From positions 929,501-993,500 of the forward strand of contig NC_015703.1 of the NCBI RefSeq assembly GCF_000218895.1: a stretch of DNA of 64,000 bases. Reading direction: 5' to 3'. Every line of letters starts with the position of its first letter. The first letter of the stretch is position 1. This stretch comes from Runella slithyformis DSM 19594. GTDB taxonomy: Bacteria > Bacteroidota > Bacteroidia > Cytophagales > Spirosomataceae. Positions 24,573 to 34,385 of the stretch are shown here, piece by piece. The notes below the pieces were generated by a model that saw nothing but the letters and a program-made list of their open reading frames with translations, did no database searches and had not been told where the DNA came from. A program made the translations under genes and the position numbers.

Positions 24573-25346
24573 ATGCAAATTTTATCCTACAACGTCAACG
24601 GTATACGCGCCGCCATTCGTAACGGCCTTGTGGAATGGCTTTCTGCCAAATCATTTGATATCCTTTGCTTTCAGGAAGTGAAAGCCACTCCCGACCAAGT
24701 CGACCTATCGGGCCTGGCAGCCTTAGGGTATCGGCTGGTGGGGTGGAATGCCGCCCAAAAGAAAGGCTATAGCGGCGTGGCTATTTTTTCCAGAGTTGCG
24801 GTAGACAACTGCACCATCGGCTGTGGGATTGACCTTTACGACCACGAAGGCCGCGTGATTCGCGCCGACATTGGCGACCTGACCATTGTCAATGCTTATT
24901 TTCCTTCGGGCACCAGCGGCGATGAACGTCAGGGAGTGAAAATGAAATTTCTGGTTGATTTCCATGAGTGGATCACCCAACTTAAACAAACCCGCCCTAC
25001 ACTTATTGTGGTGGGAGATTACAATATTGCCCACCGGGAAATTGACATTCATGACCCCGTTCGCCTCAAAAACACTACCGGATTTTTACCCGAAGAACGG
25101 GCCTGGATGACCCAATGGTTTGGCAGCGGTTTTACGGATGCCTTTCGGTATGTCAACCCCGATCTGGTCGAATACAGTTGGTGGAGCTACCGGGCCGGAG
25201 CCCGAACCAATAACAAAGGTTGGCGCATTGATTATCTTTCCGTCACCGACAATCTGCGACCCCATCTTCTCACCTGTCGTCAATTGCCGGATGCCGTCCA
25301 CTCTGACCACTGCCCCGTATGGCTGGAAATCGCTGCTGATTTTTGA
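24573..25346 (+). CDS. xth: Exodeoxyribonuclease III
   Basis: 257 residues from ATG 24573 (an upstream in-frame ATG at 24561 adds 4 residues). EEP-fold AP endonuclease: SYNVNGIRAA, FQEVKA with the metal-binding Glu, KKGYSGVAIFSR, NAYFPSG, VVGDYNIAHREIDIHD, WRIDY and C-terminal HSDHCPVWLEI with the catalytic His. Repairs abasic sites and 3'-blocked ends in DNA. Stand-alone. Confidence 0.95.
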   Translation: MQILSYNVNGIRAAIRNGLVEWLSAKSFDILCFQEVKATPDQVDLSGLAALGYRLVGWNAAQKKGYSGVAIFSRVAVDNCTIGCGIDLYDHEGRVIRADIGDLTIVNAYFPSGTSGDERQGVKMKFLVDFHEWITQLKQTRPTLIVVGDYNIAHREIDIHDPVRLKNTTGFLPEERAWMTQWFGSGFTDAFRYVNPDLVEYSWWSYRAGARTNNKGWRIDYLSVTDNLRPHLLTCRQLPDAVHSDHCPVWLEIAADF

Positions 25347-25522
25347 AAATGCAAACCGTTATGTTCTTCCCTGCCGGCGAGAGATTTGGGAAGGGTTTGT
25401 ATAAATTTTGGTAAAACGACTAAATTCTTCCAATTTTGCTTCATTAATCTCGTTTTTTATAATAGATTGAATCTCAATTTCGAACCTCAATCACACCAGT
25501 CAACGCGATTAATTTGAAACCG

Positions 25523-27238
25523 ATGAAACACACGCCCTTTATTTGGGTATTCTTTTTTTTGAGCCAACTCGCAATGGCCCAAAAAAATAAGCCTGTAGGT
25601 GAAACCGACGCCCAAAAATCACAACGATTTGAGTTAGAATCTTTGCTGGCCGAAGGCATGAAATACACGGCCATGGAAGAATATCTCCGGGCCGACAGTG
25701 TATTGCGCAGCGCGTTGAAAATCAACGCAGCCATTCCTGCGCTGAATTATGAATTGGCACGTACCCTGCTCAAACGGGAGCGCTTGGACGAAGCCGCGAT
25801 CTTTTCCCAAAAAGCCGCCCAACTCGCCCCGGACAATAAGTACTATGCCGTTCAATTAGCGGAAATTTATACCCAACAACGCAAATATTCCAAAGCGGCG
25901 GAAATCTACCGAGGCATCATCCGTCAAAGTACTGACAATGCCGAATACGGCCTCGAATTGGCGGCGGTCAATATTCTGGATGAGAAATACGAAGAAGCCC
26001 TTAAATCGTACGACGAGGTAGAACGAGCCTTGGGCGTAGACGAAGATCTGATCCACCAGAAGCAACGAATCTACCTCAAACTGGATAAGCCCAAAAAAGC
26101 CATTGAAGAAGCCCAAAAACTTATCAATGCCGAGCCTACCGAAGCACAATACGTGGTAGAATTGGCCCAGCTTCTGATGATGGACAAGCGCCCGCAGGAC
26201 GCCAAAGAGCAATTGGAAAAAGCGCTGAAGATCAACCCCGACGAAGCCAATGCACGCATGATGCTGGCCGACATCTACCGTCAAAGCGGAGACAGCAAAG
26301 CCGCCGAGCAGCAGATCGGGCAGATGTTTAACAATCCTAACTCAGACATTGACACCAAAATGCAGGCACTGGTCGGTCTTTTGCGCGAAGCCAAAGACGA
26401 CGCCACCCGTCAGGAAGTACTCAACCGAGCCGCCGAGATCGTAAAAGCGCACCCCAAAGACATGCGGGCGTACGTGGTCTATGCCGACCTATTGGTCAAA
26501 GCCGACCGCAAAGCAGAGGCCCGCGATGCGTACGTAAAGGCTTCGCGCATCAATAGCTCGATGTATGAAGTGTGGGGGGCTATTTTACAACTGGACGGTG
26601 ACCTCAACCAAATTGACAGCTTATTGGCTCATTCAGAGCAGGCGCTCGAAACCTTTCCTAACCAGGGATTATTCTGGTACTCTAACGGCTCGGCCTATTT
26701 GGTCAAACGTAACTATCAAAAAGCCGTCGAGGCCTTAGAAGAGGCCCAAAAACTGACGTCTGACAACAAAGAATTGCAGGGCGTGATCTATGCCCAATTG
26801 GGCGATGCTTACAATGGATTGGGCCAGCACGAAAAATCGGATGCATCGTACGAAGAAGCCCTTAAAATAGAGCCTAAAAACGACCACGTCCAAAACAACT
26901 ACAGCTATTTTCTGTCGTTGCGGAAAGCCAAGTTGGAACGAGCCAAAGAAATGGCGGCGCAGGTAGTAAGCCGCAACCCCGACAATGCCACCTATCTGGA
27001 TACCTATGCGTGGGTGCTTTACGTCATGAAGGACTACAAAGGAGCTCGTACCCATTTAGAAAAAGCCATTGCATTGGGGAAAGGCGTATCCGGAACGATC
27101 GTCGAACACTACGGCGATGTACTTTACCAATTGGGCGAGCGGGACAAGGCCGTGGAGCAATGGAAAAAAGCCAAAACGATGGGCGAGAACACCTCCCATA
27201 TAGACAAAAAAATAGCGACGGGGCAATTGATCGAATAA
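25523..27238 (+). CDS. Secreted tetratricopeptide repeat protein
   Basis: 571 residues from ATG 25523; a TTG nine bases upstream is less likely. Signal peptide with cleavage after AMAQ. Almost the whole chain is TPR units (for example LNYELARTLLKRERLDEAAI near 75 and the run of A..Y....D.A...Y motifs up to ~560). It forms a conserved trio with the DUF4292 lipoprotein and the EnvC-like protein downstream, an arrangement I know from many Bacteroidota; a role as envelope scaffold is inferred. Confidence 0.88.
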   Translation: MKHTPFIWVFFFLSQLAMAQKNKPVGETDAQKSQRFELESLLAEGMKYTAMEEYLRADSVLRSALKINAAIPALNYELARTLLKRERLDEAAIFSQKAAQLAPDNKYYAVQLAEIYTQQRKYSKAAEIYRGIIRQSTDNAEYGLELAAVNILDEKYEEALKSYDEVERALGVDEDLIHQKQRIYLKLDKPKKAIEEAQKLINAEPTEAQYVVELAQLLMMDKRPQDAKEQLEKALKINPDEANARMMLADIYRQSGDSKAAEQQIGQMFNNPNSDIDTKMQALVGLLREAKDDATRQEVLNRAAEIVKAHPKDMRAYVVYADLLVKADRKAEARDAYVKASRINSSMYEVWGAILQLDGDLNQIDSLLAHSEQALETFPNQGLFWYSNGSAYLVKRNYQKAVEALEEAQKLTSDNKELQGVIYAQLGDAYNGLGQHEKSDASYEEALKIEPKNDHVQNNYSYFLSLRKAKLERAKEMAAQVVSRNPDNATYLDTYAWVLYVMKDYKGARTHLEKAIALGKGVSGTIVEHYGDVLYQLGERDKAVEQWKKAKTMGENTSHIDKKIATGQLIE

Positions 27239-27265
27239 GTACTCCCCCGTCTTTTCCAACTGACT

Positions 27266-28228
27266 ATGAAAGTTAAGGTACCTTTTTTAAACAAACTTTT
27301 TGTTGACGTCTGCCGCGTTTTCTTTGGATACTCTCGTGCCCGAACGTCCTTTTCCAACAAAAATTTACGGTTTTATTTCATAAACTGCGGTGTCATTATA
27401 CCGATTCTGCTTTTTTCAGCCTGTCATCGACCTCGACAGAAAACCGCGGCTGCACCTGCCGCCGACAGCCTTACGGCCGTTGTTGCAAAAGACACGGTTA
27501 CTCTTTCCCGAAAAGATTCGACAGCCGTCATTGCCCCAACCCCTGAACCGGAAGAACCCAAAGTGAACGTCAACGTTGAAACGGTGGATTTTAAGTACCT
27601 GACGGCCCGGTCAAAAATATCTTTTAAAAGCAAAGACCAGGACATTGACAATGCCAACGTAAACATTCGAATGCTGAAAGACAGTGTGTTGTGGCTTTCG
27701 ATTGTGGCCGGCCCCATCGAAGTGGTGAGGGGGCTCATTACCCGCGACTCTATTCAGATCGTAGACCGCTATCATAAAGAGTATTACCTGTACGATTTCA
27801 ATACGTTGAGCCAAAAATTCAATTTTCAGTTAAACTTTGAGTTGATTCAATCCATTTTGATCGGCAATATGCCTATTCCCAAAAAAGAAAATCAGCGTTT
27901 TAAAAAAGAAAAAGATTATTTTATGCTTCGCCAGCAGGAAGGTAAAATCATGCTGGAAAACTACATTGGAGAGCAAAACCATCGTCTAAAAAAACTATTG
28001 GTGACGGAACAGCCGACCAAAAATTCCCTTACCCTCAATTACGACGATTTTACGCAACTGAACAATTATTTGTTTCCGTATACGAGTTTAATTCAGTTGG
28101 ATTATCAGTCCCAAAAAGACAACCAACTGTATCAGACGGTCTTTCGAATAAAACATCAAAAAGTGGAATTGAGCGAAAAACCGGTAAATTTTCCATTCAG
28201 TATCCCCCAAAAATACGAAAGAAAATAA
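27266..28228 (+). CDS. DUF4292 family lipoprotein
   Basis: 320 residues. A lipobox LLFSAC places the lipidated Cys near residue 53, preceded by a long charged N-terminus; the true start may lie downstream but no ATG is available nearer the lipobox. The body contains FKYLTARSKISFKSKDQDID and long beta-rich stretches, the DUF4292 (LolA/LppX-like) pattern. It lies between the TPR protein and the EnvC-like gene with short gaps, so one operon. Function unproven; a role in outer-membrane lipid or lipoprotein handling is suggested by fold similarity only. Confidence 0.82.
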   Translation: MKVKVPFLNKLFVDVCRVFFGYSRARTSFSNKNLRFYFINCGVIIPILLFSACHRPRQKTAAAPAADSLTAVVAKDTVTLSRKDSTAVIAPTPEPEEPKVNVNVETVDFKYLTARSKISFKSKDQDIDNANVNIRMLKDSVLWLSIVAGPIEVVRGLITRDSIQIVDRYHKEYYLYDFNTLSQKFNFQLNFELIQSILIGNMPIPKKENQRFKKEKDYFMLRQQEGKIMLENYIGEQNHRLKKLLVTEQPTKNSLTLNYDDFTQLNNYLFPYTSLIQLDYQSQKDNQLYQTVFRIKHQKVELSEKPVNFPFSIPQKYERK

Positions 28229-28368
28229 AAGGGATTTACGATTAAAAACGTATTGTTGCTGTGTTGAATAAGGTATCTATGAGTAAAAAAAGAAGTGCAG
28301 ATCATTCTGAAAACCTCTTCGCTTTCTATCAATGTAAGGCGCGTTCTTGGGAGAGCGCTGCTCAAGGT

Positions 28369-29712
28369 ATGTTAAAACTTTCCGCATTGATCGCGGTAGT
28401 GCTGTTGTTATCCTGTGTTTCGGCCGTGGCTCAAAAAAGCCGTCAGCAGCTTGAGAAAGAAAAGCGTGAAAACATGGAGCGCTTACAGGAATTACAGGGG
28501 ATTTTGAAGCAAACCACCGAACAGAAACGCGCAACATTAGGTCAGTTGAAAGCCATTAAGCAACAAATCAGCGCCCAAAATCGTAAGATAGACCTCATCA
28601 ACGATGATTTGAAGCTGATGGATTCTGAACTCAATGAATTACAACAAGCCAAGATCGCATTGGATAAAGACCTGGAAAAATTACGCGATGAATATGCCCG
28701 CATGGTGTACAATGCATCGAAACGTAATAATAGCCTGAATGAATTAAGCTTTCTTTTTTCGGCCCCCACTTTCAACCAATTTTTGGTTCGTTATAAATAC
28801 CTGAAGCAATATACCGACGAACGCGAAAAGCAGGTGGCCCAAATGAAAAAAGTGCAGTCACTCATGATAGCCAAGTCTACCAGCATCAGCAACAAGAAAA
28901 AGGACCAGGAAAATGCCCTTAAAAGCAGGATTGCGGAAGGTAAGAATCTGGAACAGTTGCGCGGCACGCAGGATAAAGTGGTCAAAGAATTGAGCAGCCG
29001 CGAAGTGGAGATCAAAGGTGAAGTAGCCGAGGTTAGAAAAGCAAACAAGCAGTTGGAAAACGCCCTGACACGCATTATCCAGCGCGAAATAGAGGAAAGA
29101 CGTGAGCGCGCCCGCGCGGCGGCCCGTGAAAAAGCCGCCCGCGACCGAGCCGAGCGCGAAGCTGCCGCCCGAGCCGCCGCCGAAAGAGCTAAGGAAAAAG
29201 ACAACGATAAAGAAGAGATCACCAAGACAGAGCCGCCGGTCGCTAAGCCTGAACCCAAGAAAGAAGCTGTTAATGATGACGGGATGAATGAAGAAGAAGT
29301 ATCATTGGCTTCCTCCTTCGCCGCAAATCGTGGCCGGTTACCCTGGCCCGTTCCCGGGTTTATTTCCGACGGTTTCGGCACGAAGGAGGTACTCAAAAAT
29401 GTCTTTCAGGAAAATCAGGGGGTAGATATACAAACCAATGCCGGAACAGCGGTTCATACCGTTTATGACGGCGTGGTCATGGACGTCACCAACATGGGTG
29501 TGATGCGCAATGTAGTGTTTGTCCAACACGGTGATTTTTATACCGTTTATGCCAAACTGAAAAATGTAAACGTTCGGCCGGGACAAAAATTAAAAGCCCG
29601 TGAAACTATCGGGGTAGTCGCCACTGACGGTGACGGTGTTTCTGAGGTCAACTTTCAGATCTGGAAAAACACCAGTAAGCTCAATCCGGAAGTATGGCTT
29701 CGTCCAAGATAA
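28369..29712 (+). CDS. EnvC-like murein hydrolase activator (coiled coil plus degenerate LytM/M23 domain)
   Basis: 447 residues from ATG 28369, which opens directly on a signal peptide (cleaved after SAVAQ); in-frame starts at 28261 and 28279 would place 30-36 polar residues before it. A long coiled coil (about 28-215), an Arg/Ala-Glu-rich linker (about 240-300), then an M23 domain at the C-terminus. The zinc ligands are replaced: NQGVDIQ instead of HxxxD-type H.G.D and VNFQIW instead of LHFEIW. Like E. coli EnvC, it should therefore activate amidases rather than cut peptidoglycan, in cell division. Third gene of the TPR-DUF4292 set. Confidence 0.88.
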   Translation: MLKLSALIAVVLLLSCVSAVAQKSRQQLEKEKRENMERLQELQGILKQTTEQKRATLGQLKAIKQQISAQNRKIDLINDDLKLMDSELNELQQAKIALDKDLEKLRDEYARMVYNASKRNNSLNELSFLFSAPTFNQFLVRYKYLKQYTDEREKQVAQMKKVQSLMIAKSTSISNKKKDQENALKSRIAEGKNLEQLRGTQDKVVKELSSREVEIKGEVAEVRKANKQLENALTRIIQREIEERRERARAAAREKAARDRAEREAAARAAAERAKEKDNDKEEITKTEPPVAKPEPKKEAVNDDGMNEEEVSLASSFAANRGRLPWPVPGFISDGFGTKEVLKNVFQENQGVDIQTNAGTAVHTVYDGVVMDVTNMGVMRNVVFVQHGDFYTVYAKLKNVNVRPGQKLKARETIGVVATDGDGVSEVNFQIWKNTSKLNPEVWLRPR

Positions 29713-29751
29713 AAAACCGTTATCGTTATTTGTCAATAACTATTTTTTTTG

Positions 29752-29847
29752 CCCGCAGACGGCCGCCGATATTGTTAATTTCAGACCGCTGTTTTTCGAA
29801 TAATCAGCGAAAATCAGCGCAGTATTTTAATCTGTGCTATCTGCGGG
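29752..29847. repeat. Intergenic repeat of the ATCTGCG family
   Basis: CCCGCAGA (29752-29759) and TCTGCGGG (29840-29847) bracket ATCAGCG and ATCTGTGC words. Similar words cluster at 57870-57920. The 209-base gap 29713-29921 has no gene. Confidence 0.5.
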
Positions 29848-29921
29848 ACTTTATTTGAAATAGATTCATTATCACTGTTCAAACGTGCCCCAAATCGCGA
29901 GATAATTTATAACTTTAAAAA

Positions 29922-30746
29922 ATGTCTACTCAACTTTCCTCCCTTGAGATAAAGCGTATCACTACGCACATCATTCAGGAAATGAAAAACCGGGGCGAAA
30001 AAATATCTGCCCTCACGGCCTACGATTATTCCATGGCGCGTATCGTCGATGCCGCCGGCATTGATATCATTCTGGTGGGCGATTCCGCTTCCAATGTAAT
30101 CGCGGGTCACGAAACCACTCTGCCCATTACACTCGACCAGATGATCTACCACGCGCAGGGAGTAGTGCGGGCCGTAAAACGAGCTTTTGTGGTAGTGGAT
30201 CTGCCTTTCGGTTCATACCAGGGCAATTCCCGCGCAGCGCTTGATTCAGCTATAAGAATCATGAAAGAATCCGGAGCGCACGCGGTTAAACTTGAAGGGG
30301 GGATGGAAGTGCGCGACTCCATCATCCGGATTTTGAGCGCGGGAGTACCCGTTATGGGTCACTTAGGGCTTACGCCGCAATCCATTTACAAATTCGGCAC
30401 CTACACCGTTCGGGCCAAAGAAGAGGCCGAAGCCGAAAAGCTGTTACAGGATGCCAAAATGCTGGATGAGATCGGCTGCTTCGGAATGGTGTTGGAAAAA
30501 ATTCCGTCGAATCTTACCAAACAGGTGTCAGAAAGCGTCAGCATTCCTACCATTGGGATCGGCGCGGGGCCTAACGCTGACGGGCAAATCCTCGTGCTTC
30601 ACGATATGCTCGGCATCACCAAAGAATTTAAACCGCGTTTTCTGCGGAGATATGCTGATTTGCACAGCATCATGACCGATGCCGTGGCCCATTACGTTAA
30701 AGACGTCAAAGCCAATGATTTTCCGAATGAAAAAGAATCTTACTGA
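29922..30746 (+). CDS. panB: 3-methyl-2-oxobutanoate hydroxymethyltransferase (ketopantoate hydroxymethyltransferase)
   Basis: 274 residues, family length. TIM barrel with [28 protein letters not shown] (Mg-binding Asp), [18 protein letters not shown] and [20 protein letters not shown], all characteristic of PanB. It makes ketopantoate from alpha-ketoisovalerate and methylene-THF in pantothenate/CoA synthesis. A TAACTTTA box lies five bases before the ATG, so the leader may be very short. Not beside panC or panD. Confidence 0.97.
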   Translation: MSTQLSSLEIKRITTHIIQEMKNRGEKISALTAYDYSMARIVDAAGIDIILVGDSASNVIAGHETTLPITLDQMIYHAQGVVRAVKRAFVVVDLPFGSYQGNSRAALDSAIRIMKESGAHAVKLEGGMEVRDSIIRILSAGVPVMGHLGLTPQSIYKFGTYTVRAKEEAEAEKLLQDAKMLDEIGCFGMVLEKIPSNLTKQVSESVSIPTIGIGAGPNADGQILVLHDMLGITKEFKPRFLRRYADLHSIMTDAVAHYVKDVKANDFPNEKESY

Positions 30747-30839
30747 ACCATCGGCACAGGTTCTCCGTTACGATCTAATTGCCTGTCATGAATAATGCAG
30801 GGCAGAAAAACTGCCATTCACCGTTAACTTTTGATTCCA

Positions 30840-31568
30840 ATGGCCAAGCCATTTCACGTAGTATACGAAGACAATCACCTGATCATTGTCAATAAAGCTG
30901 CCGGTATCCTTGTACAGGGAGACTCCACCGGGGATGTTCCTTTATTGGATCTGGTGAAAAATTACATCAAAGACAAATACGAAAAACCGGGAGATGTTTT
31001 TTTAGGAACGGTTCACCGCATCGACCGTCCCGTAAGCGGTTTGGTGGTCTTTGCCCGAACTTCCAAAGCCCTTGAACGCATGAACGAGATCTTTCGTAAA
31101 CGCGACGTTCAGAAAACGTATTGGGCGGTTGTGCGTCGGCGCCCTCCCAAAAAACAGGATAAATTGGTCAGTTGGATTGTCAAAGATGACAATAAAAATG
31201 TGGTCACGGCCTACGATTACCCGGCGGCCAACGCCCAAAAAGCGGAACTTACGTATCGGCTGTTGGGAGAAATCAACAAACATTATTTACTGGAAGTAAG
31301 CCCCTTAACGGGCCGTCCGCACCAGATTAGGGTGCAGTTGGCGCAAATAGGCTGCCCGATACGCGGCGATGTAAAATACGGCTCCCCCAAGCCCAATCAC
31401 GACGGAAGTATCAATCTCCACGCACGTCGGTTATTTTTTACGCATCCGGTCAAAAAGGAATCTATTTTATGCCGCGCATCCTTGCCAAATGACCCCTTTT
31501 GGGAGGAGTTTTTGGATCTGGACCCCGAAGAGATCGGACCGGAGCACCTGGCTTTTTTGCACGAGTAA
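30840..31568 (+). CDS. RluA family pseudouridine synthase
   Basis: 242 residues from ATG 30840. The catalytic block HRIDRPVSGLVVFARTS contains the nucleophilic Asp; VYEDNHLIIVNKAAGILV and LTGRPHQIRVQLA are the flanking RluA motifs. No S4 domain at the N-terminus. It modifies uridines in rRNA or tRNA; the exact site cannot be told. Confidence 0.93.
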   Translation: MAKPFHVVYEDNHLIIVNKAAGILVQGDSTGDVPLLDLVKNYIKDKYEKPGDVFLGTVHRIDRPVSGLVVFARTSKALERMNEIFRKRDVQKTYWAVVRRRPPKKQDKLVSWIVKDDNKNVVTAYDYPAANAQKAELTYRLLGEINKHYLLEVSPLTGRPHQIRVQLAQIGCPIRGDVKYGSPKPNHDGSINLHARRLFFTHPVKKESILCRASLPNDPFWEEFLDLDPEEIGPEHLAFLHE

Positions 31569-31616
31569 TACCATGTTCTACCCAAGCCTGATTTTTGGAA
31601 AAAGAATACCCTTCCC

Positions 31617-31922
31617 ATGACCTGGATCAATAAACTCAAAAACCGTTGGGGAGTGACAACAGGATGGCAAGTAGTAGTGATACTGCTTGTCTTTGCCTGC
31701 ACGGGCTTTACGGTGATGTATACGAAGCGGTGGCTCACCCGGTGGCTTTCCCTTGAAAGCACTTGGGCGGTGTGGATATTTAATATCCTGATTATTCTGC
31801 CCCTTTACCAAGTCATCCTGCTGATCTACGGATGGCTCTTCGGGCAATTTCAATTCTTTTGGGGCTTCGAGAAAAAAATGTTCAGGCGCCTGATAAACAT
31901 ATTTTACCGCAAGAACTCATAA
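31617..31922 (+). CDS. Small membrane protein, DUF6787-like
   Basis: 101 residues, two long membrane helices (about 19-37 and 48-75) followed by an aromatic stretch FGQFQFFWGFEKK that recalls the DUF6787 family of Bacteroidota. Starts 48 bases after the pseudouridine synthase. Function unknown. Its end overlaps the end of a small convergent gene by 6 bases. Confidence 0.6.
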   Translation: MTWINKLKNRWGVTTGWQVVVILLVFACTGFTVMYTKRWLTRWLSLESTWAVWIFNILIILPLYQVILLIYGWLFGQFQFFWGFEKKMFRRLINIFYRKNS

Positions 31923-32096
31923 CTCAGAAGGCTCAACGGCTTTTTCGACCGTCGAAACGTCAGCCCACATTTGATGGGCCATTTGCTCTACTGTGTTGGC
32001 CACCCCTTGCAGGGCTCCGAACACAATACACAGCGGCAAAATGATCGGAAGGAAAATCAGCCACTGGAAAGCCAAATACAGGTTAGGCTTCTTCAT
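31917..32096 (-). CDS. Hypothetical small membrane protein
   Basis: 59 residues from ATG 32096 with one strong hydrophobic helix (about 9-30) and an amphipathic tail. Convergent and overlapping the DUF6787-like gene by 6 bases. No family recognised. It could be a chance frame, but the membrane helix with a positively charged start and an acidic tail looks like a real small protein. The 293 bases to mutL (32097-32389) are AT-rich with no other gene. Confidence 0.4.
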   Translation of the reverse strand: MKKPNLYLAFQWLIFLPIILPLCIVFGALQGVANTVEQMAHQMWADVSTVEKAVEPSEL

Positions 32097-32389
32097 CGGA
32101 TTAGTGTCGTTAGTGATGTACAACTGTTTGATTGAAAGTAGAATATCTTACATATAAAGCCTCACGCTCAAACAGCGTGCCAAACTCTCTTTATGGGGAA
32201 ATCTTATTTTCAAAACGTTGGTATAAATACCTTACCGAATCAGTAAAGTAAAACTTATTATCTTTTTAATCATAAAACGCATTTTTATTTTTAATTGTTG
32301 CAACATAATATTTTTTCACTAAAATATAAACAGTGTAAACGTTTTAAGCCCCTTTTTCTGTTGTATAGATTGAACGATTTTTCTTTATC

Positions 32390-34279
32390 ATGCAAGATGT
32401 AATTCGCCTGTTGCCCGATGCCATTGCCAACCAGATTGCGGCGGGGGAAGTGGTGCAACGCCCTGCTTCTGTCGTCAAGGAGTTGCTGGAGAATTCCATT
32501 GATGCACAGGCTAAAAATATACAGGTCATCATCCGCGACGCCGGCCGTACCCTTATTCAGATCATCGATGACGGCGGCGGTATGTCTGAAACCGACGCCC
32601 GCATGAGTTTTGAACGCCACGCTACCTCAAAAATTCGGCATGCCGACGACCTTTTCAGAATCAGAACCATGGGTTTTCGGGGAGAAGCGTTGGCCTCCAT
32701 TGCCGCCGTTGCCCAAATTGAAATGCGGACCCGCCGCCCTTCCGACGAAATCGGTATCCTGCTCCGAATGGAAGGCTCCGAGCTCAAATCGCAGGAATCG
32801 GTTGCCTGTCTGCCGGGCACCAACATTCTGGTCAAAAATCTTTTTTTCAACGTTCCTGCCCGACGTAATTTTCTTAAAACCAATTCGGTGGAAATGCGTC
32901 ATATTCTGGATGAATTTCAGCGGGTAGCATTAGCCCATCCGGAAATAAGTTTTTCGCTGTACCATAACGATACGGAAGTCTATAATCTTTATTCAGGAAA
33001 ACTGAGTAGACGTATCGTGGACATGTTTGGAAAAAATTACCGCGAACAGTTGATACAGTGTCAGGAAGAAACCCCCTACGTTACCGTGAAAGGGTTTGTA
33101 GGCAAGCCTGATTTTGCCCGAAAAACCCGAGGGGAGCAGTTTTTCTTTGTCAATGACCGGTATGTTAAACATAACTATCTGCACCACGCAGTACTGGCTG
33201 CCTATGAAGCCACCATTTCGGAAGGCAGTCATCCCTTTTATGTCTTAATGCTGGACATTGACCCGTCTCACATCGACATCAATATCCACCCCACCAAAAC
33301 AGAAATCAAATTTGATGACGAGCGCTCGGTCTATGCGCTTCTAATGGCAGCCATCCGTAAAGCCATCAGCATCAATCACCTTTCACATTCCATTGACTTT
33401 GAAGCAAATGTCAATTTTCTGAACCCCATGTCGGGGTTGGGAAACCGATCTGCTGCGACAACAGGTACGTCTCCCAAACCTCAGAGCGTCAATTGGGATC
33501 TGCCGTCGCATCCTCCTCTGCCCTCTTCCCGGCGTGAGGAAACGAATTTATCTCATTGGGAAAAATTGTTTGACGGGTTTCAGAAACCGGAACCTGCGCC
33601 GGTACAGGCAACGCTGGACCTGAGAGAGACTGAAGACTTTTCGGAGCCGCTTACCCCTACGCTAGGCAGTCGGGCCAATGCCATGAGCGCCGAAGATGAA
33701 AATATAAAGAACCGACGTTTGGCGGTGCAAATTCAAAATCGCTACGTGGTTTCTGCCGTAAAGTCAGGGATGATGCTCATTGACCAACGTGCGGCTTACG
33801 AACGGGTATTGTATGACCGGTATGTAAAACAACTGGGCAGTCAAAGCGCCGCTTCACAACAGCTGCTGTTTCCGGCCACAGTCAGATTACCTTTGACCGA
33901 TATTCCGGTTGTTCTTGAAATACGGGAAGAAATTACAGCCTTAGGCTTTGATTTTGATGCTTTAGGGCCCGATACGCTCGTCGTACGCAGTGTTCCGAGC
34001 GACCTGCCCGGTGAAAATATACAGGAGCTGTTTGAAGAATTATGCGAGCAATTACAACAGAGCTATGATGAACTGCGGAACAATCGCACTGAAGCGACGG
34101 CCCGCACGTTGGCACGACGTTTTGCGTCCAGGTATTTAGTGCGGCTGTCGTCAGATGAAATCGAAAAACTGATCAATCAGCTTTTTATTTCCTCAAACCC
34201 CAATTACACCCCGGGCGGCGAACCCATTTTCATTATTTTATCGTTGGATAAAATAGCTCACCTATTTAAGAGCAACTAA
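32390..34279 (+). CDS. mutL: DNA mismatch repair protein MutL
   Basis: 629 residues. The GHKL ATPase domain is complete: IAAGEVVQRPASVVKELLEN (Glu and Asn), SIDAQA, IDDGGGMS, FERHATSKI and MGFRGEALASIAAV. After a Pro-rich linker (about 350-430), the C-terminal dimerisation domain follows. The endonuclease motif DQHAxxExxxxE is degenerate here: DQRAAYERVLYD with Asp465, Arg instead of His and Asp476 instead of Glu, so nicking activity may be lost. Mediator of mismatch repair between MutS and downstream factors. No mutS nearby. Confidence 0.96.
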   Translation: MQDVIRLLPDAIANQIAAGEVVQRPASVVKELLENSIDAQAKNIQVIIRDAGRTLIQIIDDGGGMSETDARMSFERHATSKIRHADDLFRIRTMGFRGEALASIAAVAQIEMRTRRPSDEIGILLRMEGSELKSQESVACLPGTNILVKNLFFNVPARRNFLKTNSVEMRHILDEFQRVALAHPEISFSLYHNDTEVYNLYSGKLSRRIVDMFGKNYREQLIQCQEETPYVTVKGFVGKPDFARKTRGEQFFFVNDRYVKHNYLHHAVLAAYEATISEGSHPFYVLMLDIDPSHIDINIHPTKTEIKFDDERSVYALLMAAIRKAISINHLSHSIDFEANVNFLNPMSGLGNRSAATTGTSPKPQSVNWDLPSHPPLPSSRREETNLSHWEKLFDGFQKPEPAPVQATLDLRETEDFSEPLTPTLGSRANAMSAEDENIKNRRLAVQIQNRYVVSAVKSGMMLIDQRAAYERVLYDRYVKQLGSQSAASQQLLFPATVRLPLTDIPVVLEIREEITALGFDFDALGPDTLVVRSVPSDLPGENIQELFEELCEQLQQSYDELRNNRTEATARTLARRFASRYLVRLSSDEIEKLINQLFISSNPNYTPGGEPIFIILSLDKIAHLFKSN

Positions 34280-34385
34280 TGGAACCGGAAGGGTTATCAG
34301 ACTTTATTTTACCCATAACCCCTTAACAACTAACATTTAACGTTACCTTTAGCGCCAAAATTGTCTCTAATTAATTTTTGATTGT

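Noticed and set aside
28791-29396. 201-residue Ser/Ala-rich minus-strand frame in the EnvC-like gene
   Set aside because: Antisense of an Arg/Glu/Ala-rich coiled coil; low-complexity artefact.
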